This document shows, piece after piece, positions 1 to 8,230 of a stretch of DNA of 41,203 nucleotides. Positions within the stretch are counted from its first letter, which is position 1, and each line of letters starts with the position of its first letter. A program made the translations under genes and the position numbers. This DNA is from Colwellia sp. E2M01 (GTDB lineage Bacteria; Pseudomonadota; Gammaproteobacteria; Enterobacterales; Alteromonadaceae). The notes beneath the pieces are model-generated. The model did no database searches. It was given only the letters and a program-made list of their open reading frames with translations, and was not told the DNA's origin. Where the stretch lies: assembly GCF_018860585.1 (NCBI RefSeq), contig NZ_JAHKPR010000055.1:1-41203 (forward strand). The letters are read 5' to 3'.

Positions 1-17
1 AATCAAATTGGTATAAG
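1..17 (+). repeat. Copy of a 17-bp repeat, inverted at the other end of the window
   Basis: Bases 1-17 (AATCAAATTGGTATAAG) match the reverse complement of 41174-41190 in 16 of 17 positions. Both copies lie outside genes. This looks like a dispersed intergenic repeat. Confidence 0.4.
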
Positions 18-103
18 CTAACAATTAGTTTATACAAAGAATAACCTGAGTTATGCAAAAATGCGAATATATCACTTAATGAGCTATTATTAATAAAGTG
101 TTA

Positions 104-778
104 TTAACGAAGGTTGTTTTTTTCTGCTAATTCAATATTTCGTTCTATAGTCGATATTGCTTTACGACAGCGACCTAATCGTTGATGTAAAGCTAGAACT
201 TCTTGAGATAGTTTATCGTTATTAGCACTTTTTGTTTTGATACGCTGTTGCTCTCGCTCTGCTACCATATCCATCAATCGTCGTTCGAATTCATGATGCT
301 CAGCTAATTGTTGATAAAGCTGATGACTTGAAAGCAATACCGCTTTTGCTAATTTATTGTATTGTTCACTTTTTTGTACTTGTGTGGCTTTTTGCTTAAC
401 TTTTTTTCTCGCGTCAAAGCTTATTTGAGCGGCTTGATGCATTGGTTGATTAGCTTGTATAGCATTCATTAACCCCGATATTTGTTGCTCAATTTTAACG
501 AGAGATAATTTCGCAAACTCGACTTTATTCGCATTGTCAGCACTCGTATTATATAACCGAGAAAACTCAATTAACTTAGCTTTAGTCTCGTTAACGTATT
601 CACAGATTTTATCACTTTGTGTTGTAAATAAATGAGGCGAGAATAAATTATTATTTTCAATCAAGCGATGAGATTTTTGTTTACTGTTTCTTTCATCAGT
701 TGCTTGAGCCTCTATAAATAAATGTTCCAGAAGCGTTGAAAGGCGGTTAATTGCTGCTTCGTATCGGAGGTTAGACAT
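104..778 (-). CDS. priC: Primosomal replication protein PriC
   Basis: PriC helps reload the replicative helicase DnaB at stalled forks in the PriA-independent restart pathway; it acts in the cytoplasm and binds single-stranded DNA and SSB. The 224-residue product is almost all helical. It has the family block LFSPHLF near residues 45-51, a YVNET stretch around 61-65, and the best-conserved PriC segment, LYQQLAEHHEFERRL, at 154-168. Many Lys and Arg residues lie at 120-180, as expected for DNA binding. It is somewhat longer than E. coli PriC (about 175 aa), mostly through N-terminal and linker sequence. The ATG at 776-778 has no clear Shine-Dalgarno sequence. It is transcribed alone, divergent from the receptor gene. 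The family call is by motif memory; I am fairly sure. Confidence 0.85.
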   Translation of the reverse strand: MSNLRYEAAINRLSTLLEHLFIEAQATDERNSKQKSHRLIENNNLFSPHLFTTQSDKICEYVNETKAKLIEFSRLYNTSADNANKVEFAKLSLVKIEQQISGLMNAIQANQPMHQAAQISFDARKKVKQKATQVQKSEQYNKLAKAVLLSSHQLYQQLAEHHEFERRLMDMVAEREQQRIKTKSANNDKLSQEVLALHQRLGRCRKAISTIERNIELAEKNNLR

Positions 779-1124
779 AAAAAATAAATGATAAATGAAA
801 ATTTATAAGGACTATACAGGAGTATATATTAAAGCAATACTTGAAAATAATATATTAGTACGCTTTGCTCCTTAATAAATTAGTTAACTTAACGCCTTAA
901 AGTTGATGTCGTAGATTTAAGACTCAATTTTGATTAAAGATGGTGAATCATCTCTATAAATGTTTAAACTGTTTATAAATGAGTTGCAACTATTGACGGT
1001 TCAAGCTAATCGCGTTTAATATCATATATATATAAAGATCATAGGATTTGATTAAAACACAAAGTGCTTTTGCTTTGGCCTTTATAAAACAATAAAAAAC
1101 ATCCACCGTTCTCTAGGAAATATT
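779..1124. other. Divergent intergenic region priC / TonB-dependent receptor
   Basis: This 346-nt AT-rich spacer separates the divergent priC and receptor genes, so it should carry promoters for both. I see a candidate plus-strand promoter at 993-1020 (separate entry) and a Shine-Dalgarno AGGA at 1115-1118. I found no convincing Fur box and no coding sequence. Confidence 0.5.
993..1020 (+). promoter_or_regulatory. Putative sigma-70 promoter of the receptor gene
   Basis: TTGACG at 993-998 and TTTAAT at 1015-1020 each match the sigma-70 consensus in five of six bases and are 16 nt apart. Transcription would start near 1027, leaving a leader of about 98 nt before the ATG at 1125. In AT-rich DNA such matches also arise by chance, so this is a candidate only. 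Confidence 0.4.
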
Positions 1125-3926
1125 ATGCATAACGCCAGTAAATTGACCCAAGCTATACACGTAGCATTATTTTTGGGTCTGGGTTCTACTGGGGCTATTT
1201 CAGCCCCAACGTTTTCAGCTGAAGTAGCAGAAGAAGGCTTAGAGAAAATTCATATTACTGGTTCACGTATCACACGAACCGATATAGAAACAGCTAGTCC
1301 TATCACTATTATTGATGCCTCAGCAATAGCTTCTTCAGGCGCACTTACAGTTGAGAGCTTATTGCAGCAATTAACTGTTTCGGGGGGGGCTATGATTAAT
1401 CCTGGCATTAATAATGGCTCAGGAGGCAATACTCGGGTTAATTTACGTGGTTTAGGTGCAGATCGTACGCTTATACTTCTAAATGGTAGACGTATGATTG
1501 CTTCTGGTACTGGAGCCGCGGCAAGTGTTGATTTAAATACAATTCCAGTGGCTATGATTGCACGTATTGAAGTACTCAAAGATGGTGCTTCTGCTGTATA
1601 CGGTACTGATGCTGTTGCCGGTGTGGTTAACGTTATTTTGAAACGTGATTTTGAAGGGTTTGAAATCAATGTTCAAAGTGGTATTTCAGGTCAAAGTGAT
1701 GCGAAAGAATCAAGTATAGATTTCGCTTTAGGCAATAGCTTTGATAAAGGAAACTTTGTCTTTGGCTTACAATACACTAATAGAGATGATGCAAGTCAAA
1801 AAAACCGAGATTATTCTAATTGCCCTATAGATGAAAAGGGAGACCCCGGCAGTATAGAATTATATTGTAGTGGTAGCCCATACTCAGTAGGTGGTCATGT
1901 TTGGGGGGACCGGAATCATCAAATACCGAAAACAGGCATAGACCCAGATACTGGCGATCCAATATATGCGATCGGTGACTCAGGTTATTATGGGCATTAT
2001 GTTCAAAGTACAGCTACCGACGCTGTTGCTGGCGATACTATGTTTGAATACCTAGACGAAAATATCAGTGAAGCTGATGTGAGCGGGTTAGGGGGCACAT
2101 ATCATAATTTCGGTGATACTGATCAATATAACTTTGCTGAAACGAGTTATTTATCTACACCAATGGAGCGGATTAACCTCTCTTTTTCTGGTACATATGA
2201 TCTTGCTGACAATATCGATTTTTTTAGTGAGGCAACGTATACCAAACGTTGGTCTGAGCAGCAAATGGCTCCTCAACCAATTTGGAATGCTCAGTCGTGG
2301 ATATACATGCCAAAAAGCGCAGGCAGTCTTGAAGACGGCTATTTTATGACGGATGATTTATTACCTTTTGCACAACCGGGTGAAAAACTAGACTATGGTC
2401 GCCGAATGTCAGATACCGGTAGTAGATATTTTACTCAAACAGTTGACACTGTACGTATTGTTGCCGGTTTAGAAGGTATACTTGCAAACGATTGGGCTTG
2501 GAATATTGCCTATAATAAAGGAAGAAATGACTCTGTTAATACGTTAGCAAATTTACATAATATTGGATCAATTAATAGTGCAGTACTTGCTGGAAGTTTT
2601 GACCCTTTTACGCAATCATCTTGGCAAGGTGACTCTATTACACCATATACTTATACGGAAGTGAATGCAGGGGGAAGTGAAATGGATATAATTTCTGCCT
2701 CTTTAAATGGTGATATAGTTAGATTACCTGCCGGTGATTTAGGTTTTGCGACAGGCTATGAACACCGTAAGGAATCAGCCTATTTCACGCCAGATTCATT
2801 AACAGCTCAGGGCCTAGCAAATGATCCTAGAGTAGAGTCTACAGCAGGTAGTTATACGGTTGATGAAGCTTACCTCGAATTAGCTATACCTTTACTAGCT
2901 AATGTTACTATAGCTAAATCACTTGAGTTAAGTACCGCTATTCGCTATTTCGATTATAGTACTTTTGGTAACGATAACACGTGGAAATTAGGACTTACTT
3001 GGAAAATCAATGACAATATAATGTTACGAGGAGTAAGATCTACAGCCTATAGAGCACCAACAGTAGAGGAGCTTTATGGGGGGAAATCACCATCGTTTGA
3101 TCAAATAAGTCATGCCGCAACAACTCAAACCCAAGCTGAAGTTACTGTAGGTGGTAATCCATTATTAACACCAGAAGAAGCCGATACTACAACTGTAGGT
3201 GTAGTTTATGAGCCTAGCTTTGTCGACGGCTTATCATTAACAATAGATTATTATGATATAGCTATTTCTAATGCTATTGACACCGTCGATTCAAATTATG
3301 TTGCGAACCAGTGCTTAGACAGTATGGGGGCTAAAATTAATACTACAACCGCTTTATGTCAGTCAGCAGACATAGCTATTGACGGTACAGGTCTTATTTC
3401 TTTTAATAATGGTTTTCAGAATATTGGTGGGCAATCAACATCGGGTTATGACATTAATATAGCTTATAACTTTGAGGCAGTTGGTTTAAGTTGGAAAGCA
3501 ACATTAGACACCTCTATTGTAGATAAATTTGAAAAGTCAGATCAAGATGGTGTTGTGACTGATTTTTCTGGTTTAATTACTGGCGGTGAAGGCTCGTATG
3601 CAAAACTTAAAACTAACTTTAACCTATCGGTTGTCGCGGAAAGTTGGAAAGCAGGATATGAGCTACGTTATATTGATGAAATGGACTCATTTTCATGTCT
3701 AGCTGCTCCTAGCGAATGTTATGCTCCAATAGTTGAGTCGATTATTTATCATGATGTTACTGCATCTTATTACTTAAGTAATACTGTGACATTATCTGGT
3801 GGTATTAATAATCTCCTTGATGAAGAGCCACCGTATTATACTGGCTACAATGACTCTAATACTGATCCGTATACTTATGATGTATTAGGTCGTTACTTTT
3901 TCATAAAAGCGAGTATTACCTTCTAA
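1125..3926 (+). CDS. TonB-dependent outer-membrane receptor
   Basis: A 933-residue outer-membrane gated channel that takes up a large or scarce substrate using energy from TonB. A signal peptide covers about residues 1-27. The segment EKIHITGSRI (40-49) is the usual TonB-box region of Alteromonadales receptors. The plug follows (about 50-175), with NLRGLGADRTLILLNGRR at 106-123 and IEVLKDGASAVYGTDAVAGVVN at about 148-169 (conserved plug motifs). The rest is a beta-barrel ending in Phe, as expected for BAM-assembled barrels. Cys pairs in presumed surface loops may form disulfides. The ATG has AGGA seven bases upstream. The substrate cannot be told: no SusD, hydrolase or siderophore gene is adjacent. 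The neighbouring TonB2-type operon may energise it, but it is separated by more than 600 nt and is probably a separate transcript. Confidence 0.92.
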   Translation: MHNASKLTQAIHVALFLGLGSTGAISAPTFSAEVAEEGLEKIHITGSRITRTDIETASPITIIDASAIASSGALTVESLLQQLTVSGGAMINPGINNGSGGNTRVNLRGLGADRTLILLNGRRMIASGTGAAASVDLNTIPVAMIARIEVLKDGASAVYGTDAVAGVVNVILKRDFEGFEINVQSGISGQSDAKESSIDFALGNSFDKGNFVFGLQYTNRDDASQKNRDYSNCPIDEKGDPGSIELYCSGSPYSVGGHVWGDRNHQIPKTGIDPDTGDPIYAIGDSGYYGHYVQSTATDAVAGDTMFEYLDENISEADVSGLGGTYHNFGDTDQYNFAETSYLSTPMERINLSFSGTYDLADNIDFFSEATYTKRWSEQQMAPQPIWNAQSWIYMPKSAGSLEDGYFMTDDLLPFAQPGEKLDYGRRMSDTGSRYFTQTVDTVRIVAGLEGILANDWAWNIAYNKGRNDSVNTLANLHNIGSINSAVLAGSFDPFTQSSWQGDSITPYTYTEVNAGGSEMDIISASLNGDIVRLPAGDLGFATGYEHRKESAYFTPDSLTAQGLANDPRVESTAGSYTVDEAYLELAIPLLANVTIAKSLELSTAIRYFDYSTFGNDNTWKLGLTWKINDNIMLRGVRSTAYRAPTVEELYGGKSPSFDQISHAATTQTQAEVTVGGNPLLTPEEADTTTVGVVYEPSFVDGLSLTIDYYDIAISNAIDTVDSNYVANQCLDSMGAKINTTTALCQSADIAIDGTGLISFNNGFQNIGGQSTSGYDINIAYNFEAVGLSWKATLDTSIVDKFEKSDQDGVVTDFSGLITGGEGSYAKLKTNFNLSVVAESWKAGYELRYIDEMDSFSCLAAPSECYAPIVESIIYHDVTASYYLSNTVTLSGGINNLLDEEPPYYTGYNDSNTDPYTYDVLGRYFFIKASITF

Positions 3927-4543
3927 TTAACAGTAGAAATTATTTGTAGTCGGCACTTTATTTTGTATATCTATGGTCTGTTCATTTCTCGAAATGACTT
4001 TTACAGAAATTACTATGATTCAAAGCTCGTGCCGCGATTAACTTCGTTTTAAATTGAATAAATCTTAACCCTGAAAGATCAATATACCTTAGTTTAGTGC
4101 GCTATTTTCTTGGTGTTTAAAATGGGAATCAAAATGCTAATTAAAGTAGGATTTCAAGCAAATTAAGTTGACTTAGTACGAAGATATTAGTAAAACATCA
4201 CTAAGCAAAATTCTTGTCCCTTAAGTCGCGATTATTTTATTCATCAAAACTTAAGTAATTTTCGCTAATATGAAGAGATTAAATTTTATAAATCTAGTTA
4301 TGTTGTTATTTTTTCGCCTTGTGTTGGTGGAAATACCAACAACAATAGGTTGATAAAAAAACATAAGACAGTCTTTTAAAGTCTCACCTTGACAGCGAAG
4401 CTGTCATTTGGGACTATTGATAGGTTGTATTCATAAAAAGTTATATTTAAAAAAGACAGACTTTTATATTTGCGGTAATCAACGGATTATCAAATTTTTT
4501 GTAATTCGAATTATCAAAATTAAAATAGCAATGGTTGGGAACT
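3927..4543. other. Long intergenic leader before the TonB operon
   Basis: About 617 nt without a gene. After the receptor stop there is a weak hairpin (TCATTT/AAATGA, 3982-3997, followed by CTTTTAC) that may end the receptor transcript. At 4322-4415 three hairpins lie in a row (separate entry). A 12-bp perfect palindrome, TAATTCGAATTA, sits at 4502-4513, only 30 nt before the ATG of the first operon gene, where a repressor could act. No Fur-box-like 19-mer was seen. Confidence 0.5.
4322..4415. repeat. Row of three inverted repeats upstream of the TonB operon
   Basis: Three inverted repeats follow one another. TGTTGGT (4322-4328) pairs with ACCAACA (4335-4341). AAGAC (4365-4369) pairs with GTCTT (4371-4375). 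A two-tier stem has an outer AGTCTCA (4380-4386) pairing with TGGGACT (4409-4415), with one G-U pair, around an inner GACAGC/GCTGTC (4391-4396/4400-4405) with a GAA loop. None is followed by a T-run, so they do not look like plain terminators. They could be a structured mRNA leader, a small RNA or an intergenic repeat. Confidence 0.5.
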
Positions 4544-5323
4544 ATGTCCAAAGTAAGTAAGAAAAGCCTCATCGCTACAGCGATGGTTGGCGCACTAGCG
4601 CTAGTAGGTAGCAATATAGCTGCTGCTGATGCATTAACAGACCTTCAAAATGCTGAAGCTCAAATCTTCAAACAAGCTGCAAAATCACAAGCTAAAGTGA
4701 ATAGCATTTACGAACAAACGCAAGATATTATTGCTGAATATCGTAATACTGTTGATGAAGCTGAAGTTTTACGTGGTTATAACGATCATGTACAGCGTAT
4801 GGTTGATGATCAAGAAGCAAACCTTGCATCATTACAAAAACAAATTGATGGCGTTGATAAAGTAAAGCAAGGTGTTGTACCGTTAATGTACGATATGATT
4901 GCATCACTTGAAGAGTTCATTAAATTAGACGTACCAATGAACCTTGAGCGTCGTTTAGAACGTGTTGCTAATCTTAATGTAGTAATGAACGACTCAAATG
5001 TAACAACATCTGAGCAATTTCGTTTAGTGCTTGAAGCATATGAGATAGAAGCTGGTTACGGTACCATTTTTGACGCTTACCAAGGTGAGATTGATCTTGG
5101 CGGTCGTTCATTAACTGCTGATTTTGTTCACATGGGGCGTGTTGCTTTTGTAGCTCAATCACTTGATGCTAAACACTCATGGTTGTGGAATAACGAAACA
5201 CGTTCATGGGAAGAGTTAGGTGACGATTACCTTAAACCTGTTACTGATGCTATTCGTATGGCGCGTAAACAACTTCCAATGAACTTAACTAAATTACCAG
5301 TATTTGCAGCAGGAGCAGAATAA
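4544..5323 (+). CDS. DUF3450 periplasmic protein of the TonB2-type operon
   Basis: A secreted, mainly helical protein (259 aa from this start) of the DUF3450 family, which is regularly the first gene of ttpC-exbB-exbD-tonB operons in Vibrio, Shewanella and relatives; its biochemical role is unknown. A signal peptide (Lys-rich start, hydrophobic core, Ala-rich end) covers about residues 1-28. A long coiled coil runs from about residue 30 to 105. A TTG nine bases upstream (4535) is in frame, but the ATG at 4544 gives a normal signal peptide and has GGGA four bases before it, so I chose it. The stop TAA shares its last base with the ATG of the next gene (5323), which implies translational coupling. 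By position it probably helps the TtpC/ExbB complex in the periplasm; this is inference. Confidence 0.85.
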   Translation: MSKVSKKSLIATAMVGALALVGSNIAAADALTDLQNAEAQIFKQAAKSQAKVNSIYEQTQDIIAEYRNTVDEAEVLRGYNDHVQRMVDDQEANLASLQKQIDGVDKVKQGVVPLMYDMIASLEEFIKLDVPMNLERRLERVANLNVVMNDSNVTTSEQFRLVLEAYEIEAGYGTIFDAYQGEIDLGGRSLTADFVHMGRVAFVAQSLDAKHSWLWNNETRSWEELGDDYLKPVTDAIRMARKQLPMNLTKLPVFAAGAE

Positions 5324-6672
5324 TGAAAAAAGTTATTAATTTTGTATTGCTAGCAGCAACGATGTCAGCTGGTTTTGTAGCAACAACTCAAGCAAACTCA
5401 TTAGACGATTTATTAAAGCAAGTTAAAGCTGATCGTTCAGCAGGTGCTACACTTGATAAAAAACGTGAAGCTGAATTCTTATCAGACAGAGCGGATAAAG
5501 CCGCTTTATTAGCTAAAGCAAAAAAAGAATTAGCAGATGAAAACGCTCGTAATGAACGTTTAACTGATGAATATGCTGCTAATGAAATTAAGTTAGCACA
5601 AAAAGAACTTGAATTAGATAACGCAACAGGCACCTTAGGTGAAATGTTCGGTGTTTCACGTGCAGCTGCAGCTGATGCATTTGGTCAAATTAGTACTTCA
5701 ATTGTAAGTGCTGAGTTCCCAGGACGCGGTGAAGTATTAAACCGTATTGCTAACGCTAAAGAAATCCCAAGCATCGAAGATCTTGAACAGTTATGGTTTG
5801 CATTACAAACAGAAATGACTGAATCAGGTAAAATTTCAAAGTTTGATGTTGATGTAACTAACTTAGATGGTACTAAGTCTACAGAAAGTATTACTCGTAT
5901 CGGTACTTTTAACTTAGTTTCTGAAAACGGCTACTTAACTTACAATGATGAAGTAGGTCAAGTTCAACCATTACCTAAGCAACCAGCAGGTTTTATCACT
6001 GAAACAGCTGCAGACTTCTTTGGAACTACAAGTGGCTACACAGGTGTTTTCCTTGACCCTTCACGTGGTGGTATCTTATCTTTAGAAACACGTAAGAAGA
6101 CTGTTGAAGAATTCTTCCATGAAGGTAAAGAAGTTGGTTACGCAATTACAGTATTATTAATTTTAGGTTGTTTAATTGCACTTGAGCGTTTAATCGTTTT
6201 AGGTGGCATGAGCTCTAAAATTAAAGCGCAAGAGAAAAACCTTGATAAACCAAATGAAAACAACCCACTAGGTCGTTTACTTAAAGTTTTTTATGATAAC
6301 CAATCAGCTGATGCTGAGACATTAGAATTAAAACTTGATGAAGCAATTCTTCGTGAAACACCTCAAGTTGACCGTGGCGTAGGCTTAATCAAAATGTTTG
6401 CAGCTATTGCTCCTCTAATGGGTCTATTAGGTACAGTTATCGGTATGATCATGACTTTCCAAACTATTACATTGTTTGGTACTGGTGACCCGAAAATTAT
6501 GGCAGGTAACATCTCACTTGCACTTGTAACAACTGCTTTAGGTCTGATTTGTGCTTTACCACTTATCTTGGTTCACTCTGTTGTGGCTGGTAAGAGTAAG
6601 TCGGTATTACAAAAATTAGATGAGCAAAGCGCTGGTTTAATTGCTGCTATCGCAGAGAAGGGGTCTAAATAA
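5323..6672 (+). CDS. ttpC: TtpC-type MotA/TolQ/ExbB proton channel protein with periplasmic domain
   Basis: A 449-residue inner-membrane protein of the TonB2 system. In Vibrio, TtpC is needed along with ExbB2-ExbD2-TonB2 for energy-dependent uptake. It has a signal peptide (1-25, ending TTQANS), a charged coiled coil (about 45-105), a periplasmic region to about 268, a membrane segment (272-293), a cytoplasmic stretch, and the MotA/TolQ/ExbB domain with two more membrane segments (353-380 and 395-421). The conserved GLLGTVIGM motif is at 367-375. It overlaps its upstream neighbour by one base; the TAA at 6670-6672 overlaps the start of exbB2 in the same way. AGGAG at 5311-5314 region within the upstream gene supplies the ribosome site. 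An ordinary ExbB is only about 230 aa, so the long periplasmic domain is what marks it as TtpC. Confidence 0.9.
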   Translation: MKKVINFVLLAATMSAGFVATTQANSLDDLLKQVKADRSAGATLDKKREAEFLSDRADKAALLAKAKKELADENARNERLTDEYAANEIKLAQKELELDNATGTLGEMFGVSRAAAADAFGQISTSIVSAEFPGRGEVLNRIANAKEIPSIEDLEQLWFALQTEMTESGKISKFDVDVTNLDGTKSTESITRIGTFNLVSENGYLTYNDEVGQVQPLPKQPAGFITETAADFFGTTSGYTGVFLDPSRGGILSLETRKKTVEEFFHEGKEVGYAITVLLILGCLIALERLIVLGGMSSKIKAQEKNLDKPNENNPLGRLLKVFYDNQSADAETLELKLDEAILRETPQVDRGVGLIKMFAAIAPLMGLLGTVIGMIMTFQTITLFGTGDPKIMAGNISLALVTTALGLICALPLILVHSVVAGKSKSVLQKLDEQSAGLIAAIAEKGSK

Positions 6673-7196
6673 TGTTATTCCTGATAGAGCTTTGGGAATC
6701 TGTCAGGGGTTTTGTTGCGACAGGTGGTAACGTACTTTACGTTGTTGCCTTCGCACTCTTATTAATGTGGATATTAATGATAGAACGTTTTATGTTCTTA
6801 TCAAAAGTGTACCCAGCCTTGAGAAACGATATTGTTGCTCGTTGGGATGCACGACAAGATACAACATCTTGGTATGCACATAGAATTAGAGAGACTTGGA
6901 TCTCCGAAGCAGACGAGTTACTTGAAAAGCGTATGATAACCATTAGAACATTAGTGGCAATGTGTCCTCTTATCGGTTTACTGGGAACAGTAACAGGTAT
7001 GATCGGCGTATTTGAAGTCATGGCCCAACAAGGCACTAGTAATCCGCGTTTAATGGCCGCCGGTATATCGCAAGCAACAATCCCGACTATGGCGGGAATG
7101 GTAGCAGCATTATCAGGTGTGTTTTTTAGTACTAGATTAGACGCTAAAGTTAAACTAGCAAAGGCTAAACTGGTTGACAGTTTACCTCATCACTAG
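6672..7196 (+). CDS. exbB2: ExbB-family proton channel subunit (TonB2 system)
   Basis: A 174-residue ExbB/TolQ-family protein, short like Vibrio ExbB2. With ExbD it forms the proton channel that energises TonB. It has three membrane segments: about 19-39, 90-118 and 131-155. The motif GLLGTVTGMIGVFEV (102-116) in the second is the family signature, and Thr residues in the third segment (TIPTMAG, 136-142) line the proton path in relatives. It is translationally coupled to ttpC through a TAATG overlap and lies 12 nt before exbD. It is the second MotA/TolQ/ExbB-domain protein of the operon; the two are not redundant copies because only TtpC has the periplasmic part. Confidence 0.92.
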   Translation: MLFLIELWESVRGFVATGGNVLYVVAFALLLMWILMIERFMFLSKVYPALRNDIVARWDARQDTTSWYAHRIRETWISEADELLEKRMITIRTLVAMCPLIGLLGTVTGMIGVFEVMAQQGTSNPRLMAAGISQATIPTMAGMVAALSGVFFSTRLDAKVKLAKAKLVDSLPHH

Positions 7197-7208
7197 AGAG
7201 ATATTTTC

Positions 7209-7610
7209 ATGGCACGTAAACGTATTCGTGAATCCGAAGAAGCAGTAATTGATATGACACCGATGCTTGATATCGTATTTATCATGCTGATCTTCTTCAT
7301 CGTAACCACTTCATTTGTAAAAGAAGCTGGTATTGAAGTAAATAAACCTAAAGCGGCTAACCAGACTACACAGAAAAATGCCAATATCTTTGTTGCAATT
7401 AAAGATAATGGTGAGATTTGGTTAGACAAAGGTCGAGTAGACATTGAACGTGTTGGTGCAAGGATTGAAAAATTACTTGCTGAACAACCTACCGATGTTG
7501 TAATCATTCAAGCTGACAAAGATGCTAAACATGGTGTTGTTGTTAAAGTAATGGATGCAATTAAAGAGGCTGGTATAGACCGAATTTCTATCGCGGCTGC
7601 GAAGGGGTAA
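7209..7610 (+). CDS. exbD2: ExbD-family biopolymer transport protein (TonB2 system)
   Basis: A 133-residue ExbD/TolR-family protein. The short cytoplasmic start MARKRIRESEEA is followed by the family motif VIDMTPMLDIVFIMLIFFI (about 13-31), the single membrane segment. Asp21 matches the essential proton-path Asp of ExbD. The rest is a periplasmic alpha/beta domain (about 60-133) with the ExbD/TolR fold, ending with VMDAIKEAGIDRISIA. It sits between exbB2 (12 nt) and tonB2 (3 nt). It works as a dimer inside the ExbB pentamer and interacts with TonB in the periplasm (family knowledge). Confidence 0.93.
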   Translation: MARKRIRESEEAVIDMTPMLDIVFIMLIFFIVTTSFVKEAGIEVNKPKAANQTTQKNANIFVAIKDNGEIWLDKGRVDIERVGARIEKLLAEQPTDVVIIQADKDAKHGVVVKVMDAIKEAGIDRISIAAAKG

Positions 7611-7613
7611 TAT

Positions 7614-8225
7614 ATGGTTCGCTTTTTAGTATCAATACTACTAGGCGTTGTAATTACCTTCGGCTTATTTGTTTTTATGGCTTTTCTTGTTTCTAGCGGT
7701 GATAGAAACAAAGAAGAGCAGCAAGAAAATATTATAGTAGAAGTTAATACTACGCCGCCTAAGTCTGCAACAGAACAGCGTCGACGTGTACCGCCGCCGC
7801 CACCGCCGCCGCCAAAAGCGCCGCCAAAACAGTCTACACCTGAGCCTGAAACCAATAATAATACTAGTGGTTTAAGTTTTAATATGCCAGGTGTTCAAAT
7901 GGCTGGTGCATCTACTGGTTTATCTGCTCCTGGAGCAGGTATAGGTAGAGATGGTGATGCAACTCCAATTGTGCGTATTGAGCCTAAGTATCCTATGGAT
8001 GCTGCTCGTGATGGTAAAGAAGGTTATGTTGTACTATCTTTTTCTATCAACGAAATTGGTGGTGTTGAAGATGTAGAGGTTATTGAAGCTCAACCTAAGC
8101 GTGTTTTTGATAAAGAAGCAAGACGCGCTCTTAGGAAGTGGAAATACAAACCGAAAGTTGAAGAAGGTAAAGCCCTTCGTCAAACTGGCTTAACCGTTCG
8201 ACTTGACTTCAAAATGGGAGGTTAA
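7614..8225 (+). CDS. tonB2: TonB-family energy transducer (TonB2 type)
   Basis: A 203-residue TonB. It spans the inner membrane once (about 4-27) and carries energy from ExbB-ExbD to receptor TonB boxes. A proline-rich spacer follows, with eight prolines in a row (60-67) and then KAPPKQ. The C-terminal TonB domain (about 115-203) contains VRIEPKYPMDAARDGKEGYV and ALRKWKYKP. The periplasmic linker is much shorter than in E. coli TonB, as is typical of Vibrio TonB2, which is thought to depend on TtpC to reach the outer membrane. The eight-proline run (7791-7814) should stall ribosomes and make expression depend on EF-P. GGGG in the end of exbD precedes the ATG. Confidence 0.93.
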   Translation: MVRFLVSILLGVVITFGLFVFMAFLVSSGDRNKEEQQENIIVEVNTTPPKSATEQRRRVPPPPPPPPKAPPKQSTPEPETNNNTSGLSFNMPGVQMAGASTGLSAPGAGIGRDGDATPIVRIEPKYPMDAARDGKEGYVVLSFSINEIGGVEDVEVIEAQPKRVFDKEARRALRKWKYKPKVEEGKALRQTGLTVRLDFKMGG

Positions 8226-8230
8226 TAGTT

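Noticed and set aside
779..1124. Fur box before the TonB-dependent receptor
   Set aside because: No run of GATAAT-type hexamers close to the consensus was found, so I do not call the receptor iron-regulated.
1250..1669. Open frame antisense to the receptor plug domain
   Set aside because: Its composition (Ser/Ala/Ile/Val-rich without a domain) is that of a shadow; the receptor frame is complete and conserved.
7508..7855. Open frame antisense to exbD/tonB with a Gly run
   Set aside because: The Gly run is the complement of the Pro codons of tonB; the plus-strand genes are certain.
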